DNA of 64,000 bases from Anaerolineae bacterium (GCA_013178095.1 JABLXK010000014.1:62001-126000); one strand, 5' to 3'. Shown: positions 8,667 through 18,974, numbered from the stretch's first letter. Made by a program: numbers and translations. Notes: generated by a model from the sequence alone, not told the origin.

Positions 8667-9069
8667 TTAACTTACATCCTTCAAATCCCCAATCAATTGT
8701 TTGGGACAAATCAGCGTAAATCGATATACCTTATAGGAAAAAGCCACGCACCCTCCGCCGCATCCTACCCACGTACTTAACCTACGCTTGCCCTCCCTCT
8801 GCTTCTTTGTATAAAGATTATACAAAGAAATAGTGATTTTTCAATAGGTTGACAATTTACCTTCGATTTGACAATTAAAAATCATTGGTTCCGGAATCAG
8901 GAAATTTAGTTTCTATCACTCACTGCGCGGGTTAAACATATCGATTTAGGATTTAATTGTTCGATCGGAAAATCCTTTATTTTTACATTTTTCGATTATA
9001 AAATGATTTATAGTTATTTAAACATCATTTCGATTGATAAACTTGTGCCACGTAAAAGGATAGTCCGCT
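8667..9069. other. 403-base divergent intergenic region
   Basis: No convincing gene was found between the divergent GGDEF and MASE3-kinase genes. The stretch is AT-rich toward the right. It holds two TTGACA hexamers about 25 bases apart (near 8848 and 8873), a 12-base inverted repeat at 8803-8829 and a weaker AGGATTT/AAATCCT repeat at 8948-8976. It must carry the promoters for both directions, but no -35/-10 pair can be assigned with confidence. Confidence 0.5.
8803..8829. promoter_or_regulatory. 12-bp perfect inverted repeat, candidate operator
   Basis: TTCTTTGTATAA and TTATACAAAGAA form perfect 12-base arms around a 3-base spacer (AGA). The site lies 137 bases upstream of the minus-strand GGDEF gene start and 240 bases upstream of the plus-strand kinase gene. 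The very short loop and AT-rich arms fit a dimeric regulator's binding site better than an RNA terminator, and no U-run follows. No regulator can be named. Confidence 0.4.
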
Positions 9070-12000
9070 ATGTTTGCTAAAACCGGCAAATCGATCATCA
9101 GGAAAATTGATCCTGCCTTGATACTGATGATCCTCGCGTTTTTCTTGATCAATTACTTCGGTTATTCCAACCACGCCCTGTTCCATTTTATGGCAGAGCT
9201 GGTAACAGTCATCATCAGTTGCAGTTTATTTCTGTTCGTCTGGATCATGCGCGAAAAGATCGAAAATGGTTATTTTTCCGTCATCGGCATTGGTTTGTTG
9301 TTCGTCTCGATCCTTGATCTCTTTCATATTCTCTCCTTCGAAGGTATGGCAGCTCTGTCGAGTATTTCTCTGGATCAATCCATCTATTTTTGGCTGGCCG
9401 CCCGCCTGTTGCAAGGTCTGACCTTCCTGATCGCGCCCGTCTGCGCCGGAAGAACAGCCAAATATCGTCTGGCGGTGCTGTTGTATGCGGCTGTTTCAAC
9501 CCTGGCAGGGTTGTTCATATATCGGTTCGATTTACCGGCAATATTAAATCCCGACGGAAATTTCTCGTCAATCAGGCTGATTTTGGAATTAGCTATCAGT
9601 TCCCTGTTCCTCCTGGCTTTGATCCACATCATCGCGCGCAGAGCCCGTTTCGATGCCCGTGTTTTTCAGGTATTTCTGGGCGCGGCAGTATTGGCTTTGG
9701 CCAGTGAACTAACCATCGGTTGGAACACTTCCCAGGCGCATCTGACCAGCATACTCGGTCTGGATTTGAAAATCCTTTCTTACCTTCTGATTTTTCAAAT
9801 AGTGCTCGTAAGCGGAATCTCCGAACCCCAGGAGATTCTCTATAGCAAACTGCAAACCGACTGGCAGCTCCTCCGCGACTTGTTCCAGAATACCGGCGAG
9901 GGCATATTGATTCTTAATCAGGAGAACCGCATTGTTCAGATCAACCCGGCCGCGGAAAATATTCTTCGGGCAGGGAAAAACAGCCTGTTGCAAAGCAATT
10001 TTTATCGTTTTTTCCCCATCGATCAAAATCAGGACTTTCGGCACGCTTTTGCCCTGATGCAGCAAAAGAAACCCTTCTCGTTAGGCATATTAACCAGGCG
10101 GGTGGATCATTCAAAATGCATGCTTGAGATGGATGCCGCCCCGCGTTTTCAGAATAGAACTTTCACTGGCTACTTCATCGTCTTCCGCGATACCACCGAT
10201 CAATACGCCAAGGCAAAACGCCTGGACGAAGCCCGCCGGTTGTATCAAACCATCTTTATGGATGCGCCCATCCGCATTTGGGACCTGGACTATTCGCGCG
10301 TAAAGAAAGCAATTGATGAAATAAGGGATAATGGCATATCAGATTTCCAGCAATACTTCAACCAGAATCCGGAAGTGATTGAAAAACTGGCCGGATTGGT
10401 CAAGATCAATACTTATAATAATCGGGTTGCGGATTTATATAACAAACCGGATGAGAAGGGGCAACGCATTCACAATCTCAATCAGATCTTTTGGGAGGGA
10501 TCGTATGCTTATTATGTGCGTGAGTTGTTAACTATTGCCGAGGGAAAGAAAACCAACACCTATGAAATCACCACCCGCTCTGCGGATGGAAAAACGCGAT
10601 ACTCAATCATCAATTGGGCTGTCCTCCCCGGTCATGAAAAGGATTATTCCCGCGTGATCGTCTCGGCAGATGACATCACGGAAAGGAAACAGGCCGAGCA
10701 GGAGTTGCAGGCCAGCGAATCCAAATTCCGCCTGCTGGCGGAAAATGCAGGGGTTGGCATCGGTTATTTCGATTTGGATGGTCGTGTCATTTTTCTTAAT
10801 AACAAAGCTTTGAGTTTTTTGAATTTGAATTCTCTTGATTACTTTGGCAAGAAAATTCATGGCATCGTCGGCAGAAAAGAAGGCGCCAGAGTTTTATCCC
10901 GGATAGCGGATTCAGCGCGCAGTGGAAAAACGCTGGATTACGATGACTCTTTCCAGGTTTCTGGTGAAAATAAATGGTTCCATACCAATTATTCTCCAAT
11001 TTTGGATCATCTGGGCAATTGCATCGGCGTCCAGGTGATCACCTCCGATATCACCCGTCAAAAAGAGCTTGAAAATGAGCTGCTCTCCCTCTCCAGGTTC
11101 CCGGAGGAAAATCCTTATCCCATCATGCGTTTTTCCAACACTGGAGAATTGTTGTATAGCAATCAGGGCGGCCAGCCCTTCCTCGAGATGTGGCGGTTCT
11201 TTGAAACCAAGCGTCTGCCGGCTGAGATTCAGTCGATGATTAGCACCATTTTAGCTAAAGGCCGATCTGAAGTTGTCTACCTCGATTGTAACGAACGGGT
11301 ATACAGTATGTTCATCGTTCCAATTTCCGGACAGGGCTACGTTAACATCTATGGCCGCGATATCACTGACCTGAAAAAAGCGGAAGCCGAATTGACGAAA
11401 TACTCCAGAGAACTAGAAAACCTCGTCGCGGAAAAAACTAGGGAGCTGCTCGAAGCCCGCGAACGCCTGGCCAGGCAGGAAAAACTCGCGCTGATGGGGC
11501 AATTGGCCAGCGGCGTCGGTCATGAACTGCGCAATCCGCTGGCTGTCATCAATAACGCGCTCTATATGCTCCGCCTGGCGAAAACCCGCCAGGAGCCGGA
11601 TTTCGAGAATTACCTGAACATCATTGACCAGGAAGTGGCCGCTTCTAACAAGATCATCACGGACCTGTTGACTTTTGCGCGCATCAAGCCCGCCAACATG
11701 GAACCGGTGCAGATTACGGAACTCATCCAGGGAATTCTTCAAAAATTTGTGCCGCCTGAAAACGTCGTGATTGATAACCGGTTAGCGAAAGATATCCCTG
11801 AGATCCTTGCGGACGGAAAACAGGTCGAACAGGTGATTACAAATCTGGTCACCAATGCCTACCAGGCCATGCCGCAAGGAGGAAACCTGACAATCGATGC
11901 GATGGCCGCGAAAGATTTTCTGAAAATTGAATTCGCCGACACAGGCGTCGGAATTTCACCTGAAAACATTGAAAAAATCTTTGAACCGCTTTTCACAACC

Positions 12001-12141
12001 AAAGCCAAGGGTATCGGCTTGGGCCTGACTATTTCAAAAATGCTGGCAGAGGTCAATGGTGGCAAAATTACCGTCAAGAGCAAAGTGGGGTTGGGTTCAG
12101 TCTTTGTGCTGCATTTGCCGATTTACCGCCGAAATGACTGA
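9070..12141 (+). CDS. MASE3/multi-PAS sensor histidine kinase
   Basis: The 1023-residue protein starts with about seven membrane helices (about 15-250) containing NYFGYSNHALFHF and DLFHILSFEGM, typical of the MASE3 membrane sensor domain. At least three PAS-type modules follow (about 275-380, 385-540 with ADDITERKQAE, and 550-665 with SDITRQKE), then a divergent PAS (about 670-775) and a coiled coil. The kinase core has SGVGHELRNPLAVINNAL with the phosphorylated His near residue 818. The ATPase domain has the N-box NLVTNAYQAM, then DTGVGI and GIGLGLTISKML. It should autophosphorylate and pass phosphate to a receiver. The two receiver proteins encoded directly downstream (12198 and 12961) are the natural partners. 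An AAAAGGA ribosome site precedes the ATG. Confidence 0.88.
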   Translation: MFAKTGKSIIRKIDPALILMILAFFLINYFGYSNHALFHFMAELVTVIISCSLFLFVWIMREKIENGYFSVIGIGLLFVSILDLFHILSFEGMAALSSISLDQSIYFWLAARLLQGLTFLIAPVCAGRTAKYRLAVLLYAAVSTLAGLFIYRFDLPAILNPDGNFSSIRLILELAISSLFLLALIHIIARRARFDARVFQVFLGAAVLALASELTIGWNTSQAHLTSILGLDLKILSYLLIFQIVLVSGISEPQEILYSKLQTDWQLLRDLFQNTGEGILILNQENRIVQINPAAENILRAGKNSLLQSNFYRFFPIDQNQDFRHAFALMQQKKPFSLGILTRRVDHSKCMLEMDAAPRFQNRTFTGYFIVFRDTTDQYAKAKRLDEARRLYQTIFMDAPIRIWDLDYSRVKKAIDEIRDNGISDFQQYFNQNPEVIEKLAGLVKINTYNNRVADLYNKPDEKGQRIHNLNQIFWEGSYAYYVRELLTIAEGKKTNTYEITTRSADGKTRYSIINWAVLPGHEKDYSRVIVSADDITERKQAEQELQASESKFRLLAENAGVGIGYFDLDGRVIFLNNKALSFLNLNSLDYFGKKIHGIVGRKEGARVLSRIADSARSGKTLDYDDSFQVSGENKWFHTNYSPILDHLGNCIGVQVITSDITRQKELENELLSLSRFPEENPYPIMRFSNTGELLYSNQGGQPFLEMWRFFETKRLPAEIQSMISTILAKGRSEVVYLDCNERVYSMFIVPISGQGYVNIYGRDITDLKKAEAELTKYSRELENLVAEKTRELLEARERLARQEKLALMGQLASGVGHELRNPLAVINNALYMLRLAKTRQEPDFENYLNIIDQEVAASNKIITDLLTFARIKPANMEPVQITELIQGILQKFVPPENVVIDNRLAKDIPEILADGKQVEQVITNLVTNAYQAMPQGGNLTIDAMAAKDFLKIEFADTGVGISPENIEKIFEPLFTTKAKGIGLGLTISKMLAEVNGGKITVKSKVGLGSVFVLHLPIYRRND

Positions 12142-12197
12142 TTAACCTAACCGGGTGGATGGTTATGTTATAGAATAAATAAAGAGACAGAGCTGCC

Positions 12198-12956
12198 ATG
12201 AAAAATAAACCGTTGAATATTCTGGTTGTCGACGATGATCACAATTTCGCTCACACGCTGTGCGCCATTCTCCAATCCGAGGGATATGAATGCAGCGAGG
12301 TTCACTCCGTCTCCGAAGCCCGCCAGTTGCTCATGCGCAAACAGATCGATTTCATTCTTTCCGATATAAAAATGCAGGAACAGAGCGGACCTGACCTGTA
12401 CTACCAGATCAAGGAAAAATTCCCGGCCATTCCCTTTGTTTTAATGACTGCATATACCTCGAGCGAGGTCATCGAGCAAGCTCTGGCAGCGGGCGTATTG
12501 GCCGCCTTTCAAAAACCGATCGATATCAAGAGCCTCCTGCGGTTTTTTGCCGACCTGAATCGAAGTCTGCAGGCGGCAGTGATCAGCGAAGACCTCGGGA
12601 TTTGTGCGCAAATTCAGGCCATCCTGGAAAATAAAAAATTCTCGTTTCTCCAGTTCAATTCGATCCAGAATTTCCTGCTTTCCAACCGGTTCGATATCCC
12701 GCTGGTGTTTATCGACGCCCAGGATTATTCCGAGCATTTCGCAACCGATATTAATTCACTGTTGGAGCGCTTGCCCGAGAATACCATTGTGATCATCTGC
12801 GACTTTAAGAGATCAGCCGGCTTGCAAGCTGAATATGCGGATATTCTGAACCTGATTGTCCTCCCACGCAATCACGAGATCGCCCACGCCGTCGAATCCA
12901 TCGTCCAGGAACAATTTCTGACTCAAGCCCGCAAATCTATCGCGCTGGGAGAATAA
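12198..12956 (+). CDS. tandem receiver protein, second receiver degenerate
   Basis: The first receiver (about residues 6-122 of 252) is complete: acidic triad VVDDD, phosphoacceptor Asp near residue 56 in ILSDIKM, Thr in LMTAYT and Lys in FQKP. The second half (about 128-245) repeats the alternating beta/alpha pattern (AAVISEDLGICAQIQAIL, then PLVFIDAQDY). It lacks the N-terminal acidic pair and the terminal KP, so it is read as a degenerate receiver used for docking or dimerisation. There is no output domain. It lies between the MASE3 kinase and the receiver/HD-GYP protein (only 4 bases before the latter), suggesting a phosphotransfer intermediate or a competing phosphate sink. Confidence 0.75.
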   Translation: MKNKPLNILVVDDDHNFAHTLCAILQSEGYECSEVHSVSEARQLLMRKQIDFILSDIKMQEQSGPDLYYQIKEKFPAIPFVLMTAYTSSEVIEQALAAGVLAAFQKPIDIKSLLRFFADLNRSLQAAVISEDLGICAQIQAILENKKFSFLQFNSIQNFLLSNRFDIPLVFIDAQDYSEHFATDINSLLERLPENTIVIICDFKRSAGLQAEYADILNLIVLPRNHEIAHAVESIVQEQFLTQARKSIALGE

Positions 12957-12960
12957 AAAA

Positions 12961-15837
12961 ATGACCTTTTCGCAACCCATTCTGATCGTTGATGACGATG
13001 TCAATTTGCGTAAAACGCTCACGGATATTCTGCATCTCAAGGGATATGAAGCCCTGGGAGCCAACAACGGCCGGGATGCCATCAGCACGGTGGAATCCAG
13101 GTCGATCCCGGTGGCGCTGATCGATTTACGCCTGGTAGATATGCCCGGCCTGGAAGTCCTTAAAAAGGTCAAAGAAATTTCGCCGAATACTGAGTGCATC
13201 ATCCTGACCGGCTTTGCTTCCACCGAATCCGCCATTCAGGCCATCAATTTGGGCGCTTACAGCTACCTTCAAAAACCCTATGATGTTGACCAATTGATCG
13301 TCACTATCCAGCGCGCTTTGGAAATAAAAGAAACCGCCCAATCATTATCCGAGTCCGAGCAGCGTTACCGCCAAATTTATGAAGGCGCAATCGACGGAAT
13401 TATCGCCATTGATCTGGAAGGGAGAATTGTTGACTTCAATTCTTCGCTGTTAAAGTCACTGCAATACAGCGAAGAGGAACTGAAGAAATTGACGATTTGG
13501 GATATAACGCCCCAAAAATGGCACGAAGATACAAAAAAAATTCACGCGCAGATCCGGGAACGCGGTTATTCGGATTTGCTTGAAAAGGAATACATCCGCA
13601 AGGATGGCGCCACGATCCCGGTTGAGATTAGCGGATTCATCACCCGCGATGCCCAGAATGAAGCGGTTGGCATGTGGGCATTCGTGCGCGACATCTCCGG
13701 CAGGAAAAAATCGGAAGAAGCTTTGCGCCGTCAATTGCTGGAGGTGACCGCCCTGCATGGCATCGCTTCAGCCGGAACCGACGCGGCCAGCATCGACGAT
13801 TTGATCAGCCGCTCAACAAAAATCCTGCAGCAAACTCTCTATTCCGACAACTTTGGCATCATGATTTACGACGAGTCGAAAAACACCCTGCGGCCGCATG
13901 CCTCCTACATCGGGCTGGGCGCGGAATGGCTTGCCAGGGAAGAATCGATCAAGTTGGGCATTACCGGCAGGACTGTCCGCTCAAAAAAGCCGCAATTGGT
14001 CCCCGACGTGCACAAGGACAAGGATTACCTGGAATCCAATCCCAAAACAGCGTCTGAGTTATCCGTGCCGATACTCGTTAAGGATAAGGTTTTCGGTGTG
14101 ATCAACTCGGAAAGCTCCAAACCGGGTTTTTTCACGGACGCCGACCAAAAACTGTTGACCACTCTGGCCAATCAACTGGCTCTTGCCATCGAGAAGATCC
14201 AATTGTTTGAAAATGAGCAGCGCCATATCAAGGAAATCACAACCTTGTACGAAACTGCCCTGACTACCAGCAGCGTACTGGATACCAACACCCTTTATCA
14301 AAAGCTGTATCATGAAGTGAAGGAATTGCTTCCCCTGGATGCTTTTTCGATCGCCCGTTTTGATCCTGTATCTGAAACGATTGATATAGCGTACGCGATG
14401 GAAAATGACCACCCTCTGCCCGATTGGACCGGCAGAAAATTGGAAATGGATTCCGACCACCTTTACAGCAAGATCATCCGCGAACAAAAAGCAGTATTGA
14501 TCAAGGATTTTAAAACCGCAAAAACCATCCTCCCTGGTCCTGTTTATGAAGATAAAAAGGTTCAATCCTGGCTGGGCGTTCCCCTGATCACGCGGGGATA
14601 TGTCATCGGCTTGCTCTCGGTTGAATCGTTCGCCGCCGGTGTGATCAATGAAAACCACCAGCGCATGCTGGAATCCATTGCCGCCCAGGCGGCCATCGCG
14701 CTCGATAACGCCCGTTTGTTGGAGCAAACGCACAGCCAGATCGAACGGCTGGCGGCTTTGCACGATATCGACCTGGTAATCAATTCCAGCCTCGATTTGC
14801 GCGTGACCCTGAACATCCTGTTGGATCAGGTGGTCGAAAAGCTGGAGGTGGATGCTGCGGCGGTATTGCTGCTCAATCCGCGTTCGCAAATGCTCGAATA
14901 CACCGCCAGCCGCGGCTTTCGCACCCGCACCATCGAGCATTATCACCTGCGCATGGGTGAAGGCATCTCCGGGCAGGCAGCCATGGAACGCCACCTGGTG
15001 CAGGCTTTGAACCTCGGAGAACTGGATGGTGATCTGGCTTACACCAGCCTGATGCAGGAGGAAGGTTTTTCCAGTTATTACAGCGTGCCGTTGGTTGCGA
15101 AAGGCCAGATCAAAGGCGTATTGGATATCTTCAACCGTTCCCTGTTAAGCCCCGATCAGGATTGGTTCAATTTCCTGGAAACGCTGGCCGGGCAGGCCGC
15201 CATCGCCATCGATAACACCAGCCTGCTGGAAGACCTGCACCGCACCAACGTGGAACTGTCGCTGGCATACGACACCACCCTGGAAGGCTGGTCAAAGGCG
15301 CTCGACCTGCGCGACCGCGAAACGGAAGGCCATACCCAGCGCGTGGTGGATACTACCTTGCGCATCGCGCAATCCATGGGGATAAAAGATGAAGAACTCA
15401 CCCACATCCGGCGCGGCGCGCTTCTCCATGATATCGGCAAGATGGGTATTCCCGATTCGATCCTGCTTAAACCCGGCCCCCTCACCGATGAGGAGTGGGT
15501 GGTAATGAAACGCCACCCGGTGTATGCCTATGAATTGATCTATCCGATCACCCACTTGCGCCCGTCTCTGGATATTCCCTATTGCCATCATGAAAAATGG
15601 GATGGCACGGGATATCCGCGCGGATTGAAAGGGGAGGAGATCCCCCTCCCCGCGCGCATTTTCACGGTGGTGGATGTTTGGGATGCGCTCACCTCCGACC
15701 GTCCCTACCGCAAAGCCTGGCCTTCCAGAAAAGCCCTCGATTACATTCGCGAACAGAGCGGGAAATATTTCGACCCGCACATCGTGGAAGTCTTTATGTC
15801 ACTGATTAAGAGCGAATTGATCAATCATAATGAATAA
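12961..15837 (+). CDS. receiver/PAS/triple-GAF/HD-GYP response regulator
   Basis: The 958-residue protein starts with an intact receiver (about 5-122: IVDDD, phosphoacceptor in ALIDLRLVDMPG, YLQKPYD). A PAS domain follows (about 130-250, ending VRDISGRKKSEE), then three GAF domains (about 265-410, 425-570, 590-735). The C-terminal HD-GYP domain (about 760-950) has HDIGKMGIPDSILLKPG, the HHEKWDGTGYPRG block and DALTSDRPYR. It should degrade c-di-GMP, with activity gated by phosphorylation and small-molecule or redox input through the GAF and PAS domains. Its domain order mirrors the minus-strand HD-GYP protein at 4888-7227, suggesting an old duplication, but here the receiver keeps its Asp. 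It sits in a run of co-oriented signalling genes starting with the MASE3 kinase. Confidence 0.9.
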   Translation: MTFSQPILIVDDDVNLRKTLTDILHLKGYEALGANNGRDAISTVESRSIPVALIDLRLVDMPGLEVLKKVKEISPNTECIILTGFASTESAIQAINLGAYSYLQKPYDVDQLIVTIQRALEIKETAQSLSESEQRYRQIYEGAIDGIIAIDLEGRIVDFNSSLLKSLQYSEEELKKLTIWDITPQKWHEDTKKIHAQIRERGYSDLLEKEYIRKDGATIPVEISGFITRDAQNEAVGMWAFVRDISGRKKSEEALRRQLLEVTALHGIASAGTDAASIDDLISRSTKILQQTLYSDNFGIMIYDESKNTLRPHASYIGLGAEWLAREESIKLGITGRTVRSKKPQLVPDVHKDKDYLESNPKTASELSVPILVKDKVFGVINSESSKPGFFTDADQKLLTTLANQLALAIEKIQLFENEQRHIKEITTLYETALTTSSVLDTNTLYQKLYHEVKELLPLDAFSIARFDPVSETIDIAYAMENDHPLPDWTGRKLEMDSDHLYSKIIREQKAVLIKDFKTAKTILPGPVYEDKKVQSWLGVPLITRGYVIGLLSVESFAAGVINENHQRMLESIAAQAAIALDNARLLEQTHSQIERLAALHDIDLVINSSLDLRVTLNILLDQVVEKLEVDAAAVLLLNPRSQMLEYTASRGFRTRTIEHYHLRMGEGISGQAAMERHLVQALNLGELDGDLAYTSLMQEEGFSSYYSVPLVAKGQIKGVLDIFNRSLLSPDQDWFNFLETLAGQAAIAIDNTSLLEDLHRTNVELSLAYDTTLEGWSKALDLRDRETEGHTQRVVDTTLRIAQSMGIKDEELTHIRRGALLHDIGKMGIPDSILLKPGPLTDEEWVVMKRHPVYAYELIYPITHLRPSLDIPYCHHEKWDGTGYPRGLKGEEIPLPARIFTVVDVWDALTSDRPYRKAWPSRKALDYIREQSGKYFDPHIVEVFMSLIKSELINHNE

Positions 15838-15851
15838 TTTCGTTCTGACCG

Positions 15852-18800
15852 ATGAGCCTTAGAAAGAAAACCTTTCTAGTCATTTTATTTTCTGTGATCG
15901 TGATATTGGTGATTTGGGGAATATTTGCGCATACCCTTTATTTAAGAAGTTCTCTTTTCCTTGAATCCGTAGATGTCCGCGAGGATGCCGGACACCTGCT
16001 TTCCATGCTGGACTCCCGTCAGGCTGACTTTTCAGCACTCTGCACCGATTGGGCCGCCTGGGATGATACCTACCAATTCATGTCCACCCGCGATCCCGCT
16101 TTCCTCGAATCCAATTTTCCGGAAGGTACTTTCGAGAACCTGGATTTGAATTTTGCGCTTATTCTTGACAGCCAACGCGATGTTCAATTTCTGAAAGCTT
16201 ACGATCTGGAACTAGCCAGGAGCATCCCGCTCAAGACCGCTTTGGTTGACTATTTTCAGAATCCGGAATTGACTGCCAAAGCGGAGGAAACAGCTTTTTC
16301 GGGCTTTCTGTGGAATGAGAACGCTCCCGTTATGTATTGCATCTCGCCCATCCTCACCAGCGCCGATCAGGGCCCCAGCCGCGGCTGGCTGGTGTTTGGG
16401 CGCTATTTTCAGGGCGATTTCCTGAAGCAGGTTGAAGACTCTGTCAGTTCATTGGTCACCATACTGCCCTACAATCCCGCTCAAATTCCCTCCTCCGCGT
16501 CCTTGCTGCCGCTGCAGGATGAAAACGGCAGAGAGATCGCCGTGGTAAAACCCTCCAGCAGCCGGATTGAGTTTTATTCCCTTTTCTATGATTTTCAAGG
16601 TGCGCCCATTTTCATCATCCGGCAGGCGAAATACCGCGCCATCTATCAACAAGGCTTGTCTGGCTTGCGAAGCATGTTGATCGCCATCGTTCTCACCGGG
16701 ACGATCGCCGGAGGGTTTATCCTGATTTTCCTGGATAAAGCTCTTCTGGCGCGGTTATCCAAATTGCACGACGCGGTCATCGCCGTCCGGCAGGGGGAGG
16801 GCGATTATCAACCGCTCTCTCTTTCCGGGTCTGATGAAATCTCCCGTTTATCCCTCGAATTCGATCGGTCACTTAAAACTCTGGTTGAAAAACAGCACAG
16901 CATTAATGGCTTTCTGCAATACGCTCAATTGATGACTGAAATTTCTTCGCGCTTTATCAATCTTCCGATTAACAAGATCGATCAAAACCTTCAGGATGTG
17001 CTGGGCAGATTGGGAAATTATCTGGATGTGGATTTCGGATTCATAGCCGCCATCGACCAGAGCGAAAACCATGCGGTCACGCAATTTTTTGAATGGGTGA
17101 AACCCGGCAAATTGTCACTGAAAAAGGAAATACTCTCTTTGGATATCGGATCGCTGCGCTGGGCGCTGCGGGAATTTAAGTCCAAAAAACCGGTAATTTT
17201 CTCCAACCCCGACGATATTCCTGATACGGCGGTTGTGGAACGAAAATTTATTCAGAACAATAAAATCACATCTATCATCGCTTTCCCCCTTATTGTCGCG
17301 GAGGATTTCTTCGGCATTCTCGCTTTTGGATTGATCGATCAACAACGTACCTGGGATGAGCAAACCACGATCGTGGTCGAGATTATCTCAACCATCATTT
17401 CGAATGCCATTGACCGAAAACTGACAGAGATGGACCTGCAAGCCGGCCAGCGCTTCCAATACCGTCTGAATCAGATCACCCGCACCGGCATCGAGCGGGA
17501 TAGCTGCAATTCATCCATTCGGGCGCTGTCGCGCAATCTGCGTTCCTTGTTGAATATTGAGCGGAATTGGCTGATCCTTCTGGATGATATCGGCAGGGTT
17601 CAGGTCTTCGAGTCCGGGGTCCGGCTTGCACTTGATGAGGAAGTGTTAAAAGAAATTGAATATTTATTGGAGAAGGTGCGCGAAGAGGAGTTTATTTTCC
17701 AGGCTGATAAAAGAATCCGAAAAGTCAGGGGGCTTGATTTTGAAAAAATCGGAAAATCTTTCATCGCGATTCCATTATCCGCTAAAAATCAGCATCTGGG
17801 ATTGATCCTTTTTGCCAGCCCCACCCCGCGCCTTTTTTCTGAGCTTGAAATCGGCATTTGCCAGCAGGCTGCCACCCAAATCAGCCTGACGATCATTAAA
17901 AACCGTTCCTTGGAAGAATCCCGCAAGATCTCCCGCGAACTGCGCATTCTGCGCTCAGAAGTAGTTGAATTTTCTTCCGAGTTGCAGCGATCACGGCTGC
18001 AAAGCAGCATCCTGGAACGCGCGGTGAAGTTGTTGCGCGCCGAGGGCGGGGAATTTTTTATCTACGATGAAAAAAACCGTGAACTGATCACTGTCTCCTC
18101 GTTGAACCTGGATAAGGATTATAGCGGCACGCGCACTCGGTTGGGTGAAGGAGCGGTCGGCAAAGCCGTGGCCCAAAGGAAGACCGTCGCCATCAGGGAT
18201 TATTCATCCTGGAGCGGTCGCATGCCCGCTTATGAGGAATCCCGTATCAAAGCCTCCCTGTCCGCCCCGTTGATCTTCGGGGAGAAGATTTTGGGATGCA
18301 TCAGCGTCTTTCATTATGATGAGGGTATCCAGTTTACCGGCAACGACCAGCATTTGTTGACCATCTTCGCCCAGCACGCCTCTGTGGCAATGGAGAATGC
18401 CATCCTGTTTGAACAACTCCAGGAAGCCGCCAGCACGGATGATATGACCGGCTTGCTCAACCGCCGGGCGTTATTTGAGTTTGGAGATTACGAGATTTCG
18501 CGCTCCATCCGCCTGGAGAGGCCGTTGGCTGTGGTCATGATGGATTTGGATAACTACAAAGAGATCAATGACACGCACAGCCATCTGGTCGGAGACCGGG
18601 TACTTAAAGAAGTCTCCCGGCTGCTGCGCGTAAATGTTCGCACGATCGATATCATCGGGCGCTACGGCGGGGATGAATTTGTGATTATCATGCCCGAGAC
18701 CTCCCTGGATGAGGCGGTGAAAGCCATGGAGCGCGTGCGCCGAAAACTCGAGCGTACGGCCATCCGGGCCGGCAGCTTGAACTTCCACGTTACCGCCAGT

Positions 18801-18926
18801 TTCGGTGTCACCCATCATTCCCAGGGCTTGCCCGCGCTCGAAATCCTGATTGAGGAAGCCGATAAAGCCATGTATGCCGCTAAAACTTCCGGCCGCAATG
18901 GACTGCGCGTTTTTCAACAGCTGTAA
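15852..18926 (+). CDS. CHASE4/HAMP/GAF/GGDEF membrane diguanylate cyclase
   Basis: The 1024-residue protein has a membrane helix (about 7-28) and an extracytoplasmic domain (about 30-270) with DWAAWDDTYQFM, the hallmark of CHASE4. A second helix (about 275-296) and a HAMP linker (about 297-350) follow. Three GAF-like domains fill about 370-850. The C-terminal GGDEF domain (about 860-1020) has an intact GRYGGDEFVIIMPE and an RTID inhibitory site five residues upstream. It should make c-di-GMP in response to an external ligand and internal GAF signals. It follows the HD-GYP gene by 14 bases, so synthesis and breakdown are co-transcribed here as in the divergent minus-strand pair. Confidence 0.9.
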   Translation: MSLRKKTFLVILFSVIVILVIWGIFAHTLYLRSSLFLESVDVREDAGHLLSMLDSRQADFSALCTDWAAWDDTYQFMSTRDPAFLESNFPEGTFENLDLNFALILDSQRDVQFLKAYDLELARSIPLKTALVDYFQNPELTAKAEETAFSGFLWNENAPVMYCISPILTSADQGPSRGWLVFGRYFQGDFLKQVEDSVSSLVTILPYNPAQIPSSASLLPLQDENGREIAVVKPSSSRIEFYSLFYDFQGAPIFIIRQAKYRAIYQQGLSGLRSMLIAIVLTGTIAGGFILIFLDKALLARLSKLHDAVIAVRQGEGDYQPLSLSGSDEISRLSLEFDRSLKTLVEKQHSINGFLQYAQLMTEISSRFINLPINKIDQNLQDVLGRLGNYLDVDFGFIAAIDQSENHAVTQFFEWVKPGKLSLKKEILSLDIGSLRWALREFKSKKPVIFSNPDDIPDTAVVERKFIQNNKITSIIAFPLIVAEDFFGILAFGLIDQQRTWDEQTTIVVEIISTIISNAIDRKLTEMDLQAGQRFQYRLNQITRTGIERDSCNSSIRALSRNLRSLLNIERNWLILLDDIGRVQVFESGVRLALDEEVLKEIEYLLEKVREEEFIFQADKRIRKVRGLDFEKIGKSFIAIPLSAKNQHLGLILFASPTPRLFSELEIGICQQAATQISLTIIKNRSLEESRKISRELRILRSEVVEFSSELQRSRLQSSILERAVKLLRAEGGEFFIYDEKNRELITVSSLNLDKDYSGTRTRLGEGAVGKAVAQRKTVAIRDYSSWSGRMPAYEESRIKASLSAPLIFGEKILGCISVFHYDEGIQFTGNDQHLLTIFAQHASVAMENAILFEQLQEAASTDDMTGLLNRRALFEFGDYEISRSIRLERPLAVVMMDLDNYKEINDTHSHLVGDRVLKEVSRLLRVNVRTIDIIGRYGGDEFVIIMPETSLDEAVKAMERVRRKLERTAIRAGSLNFHVTASFGVTHHSQGLPALEILIEEADKAMYAAKTSGRNGLRVFQQL

Positions 18927-18974
18927 TAATCCCTTTTTGAGATATAGTTAATTAAAGCGAAACAGGAGGACGAA

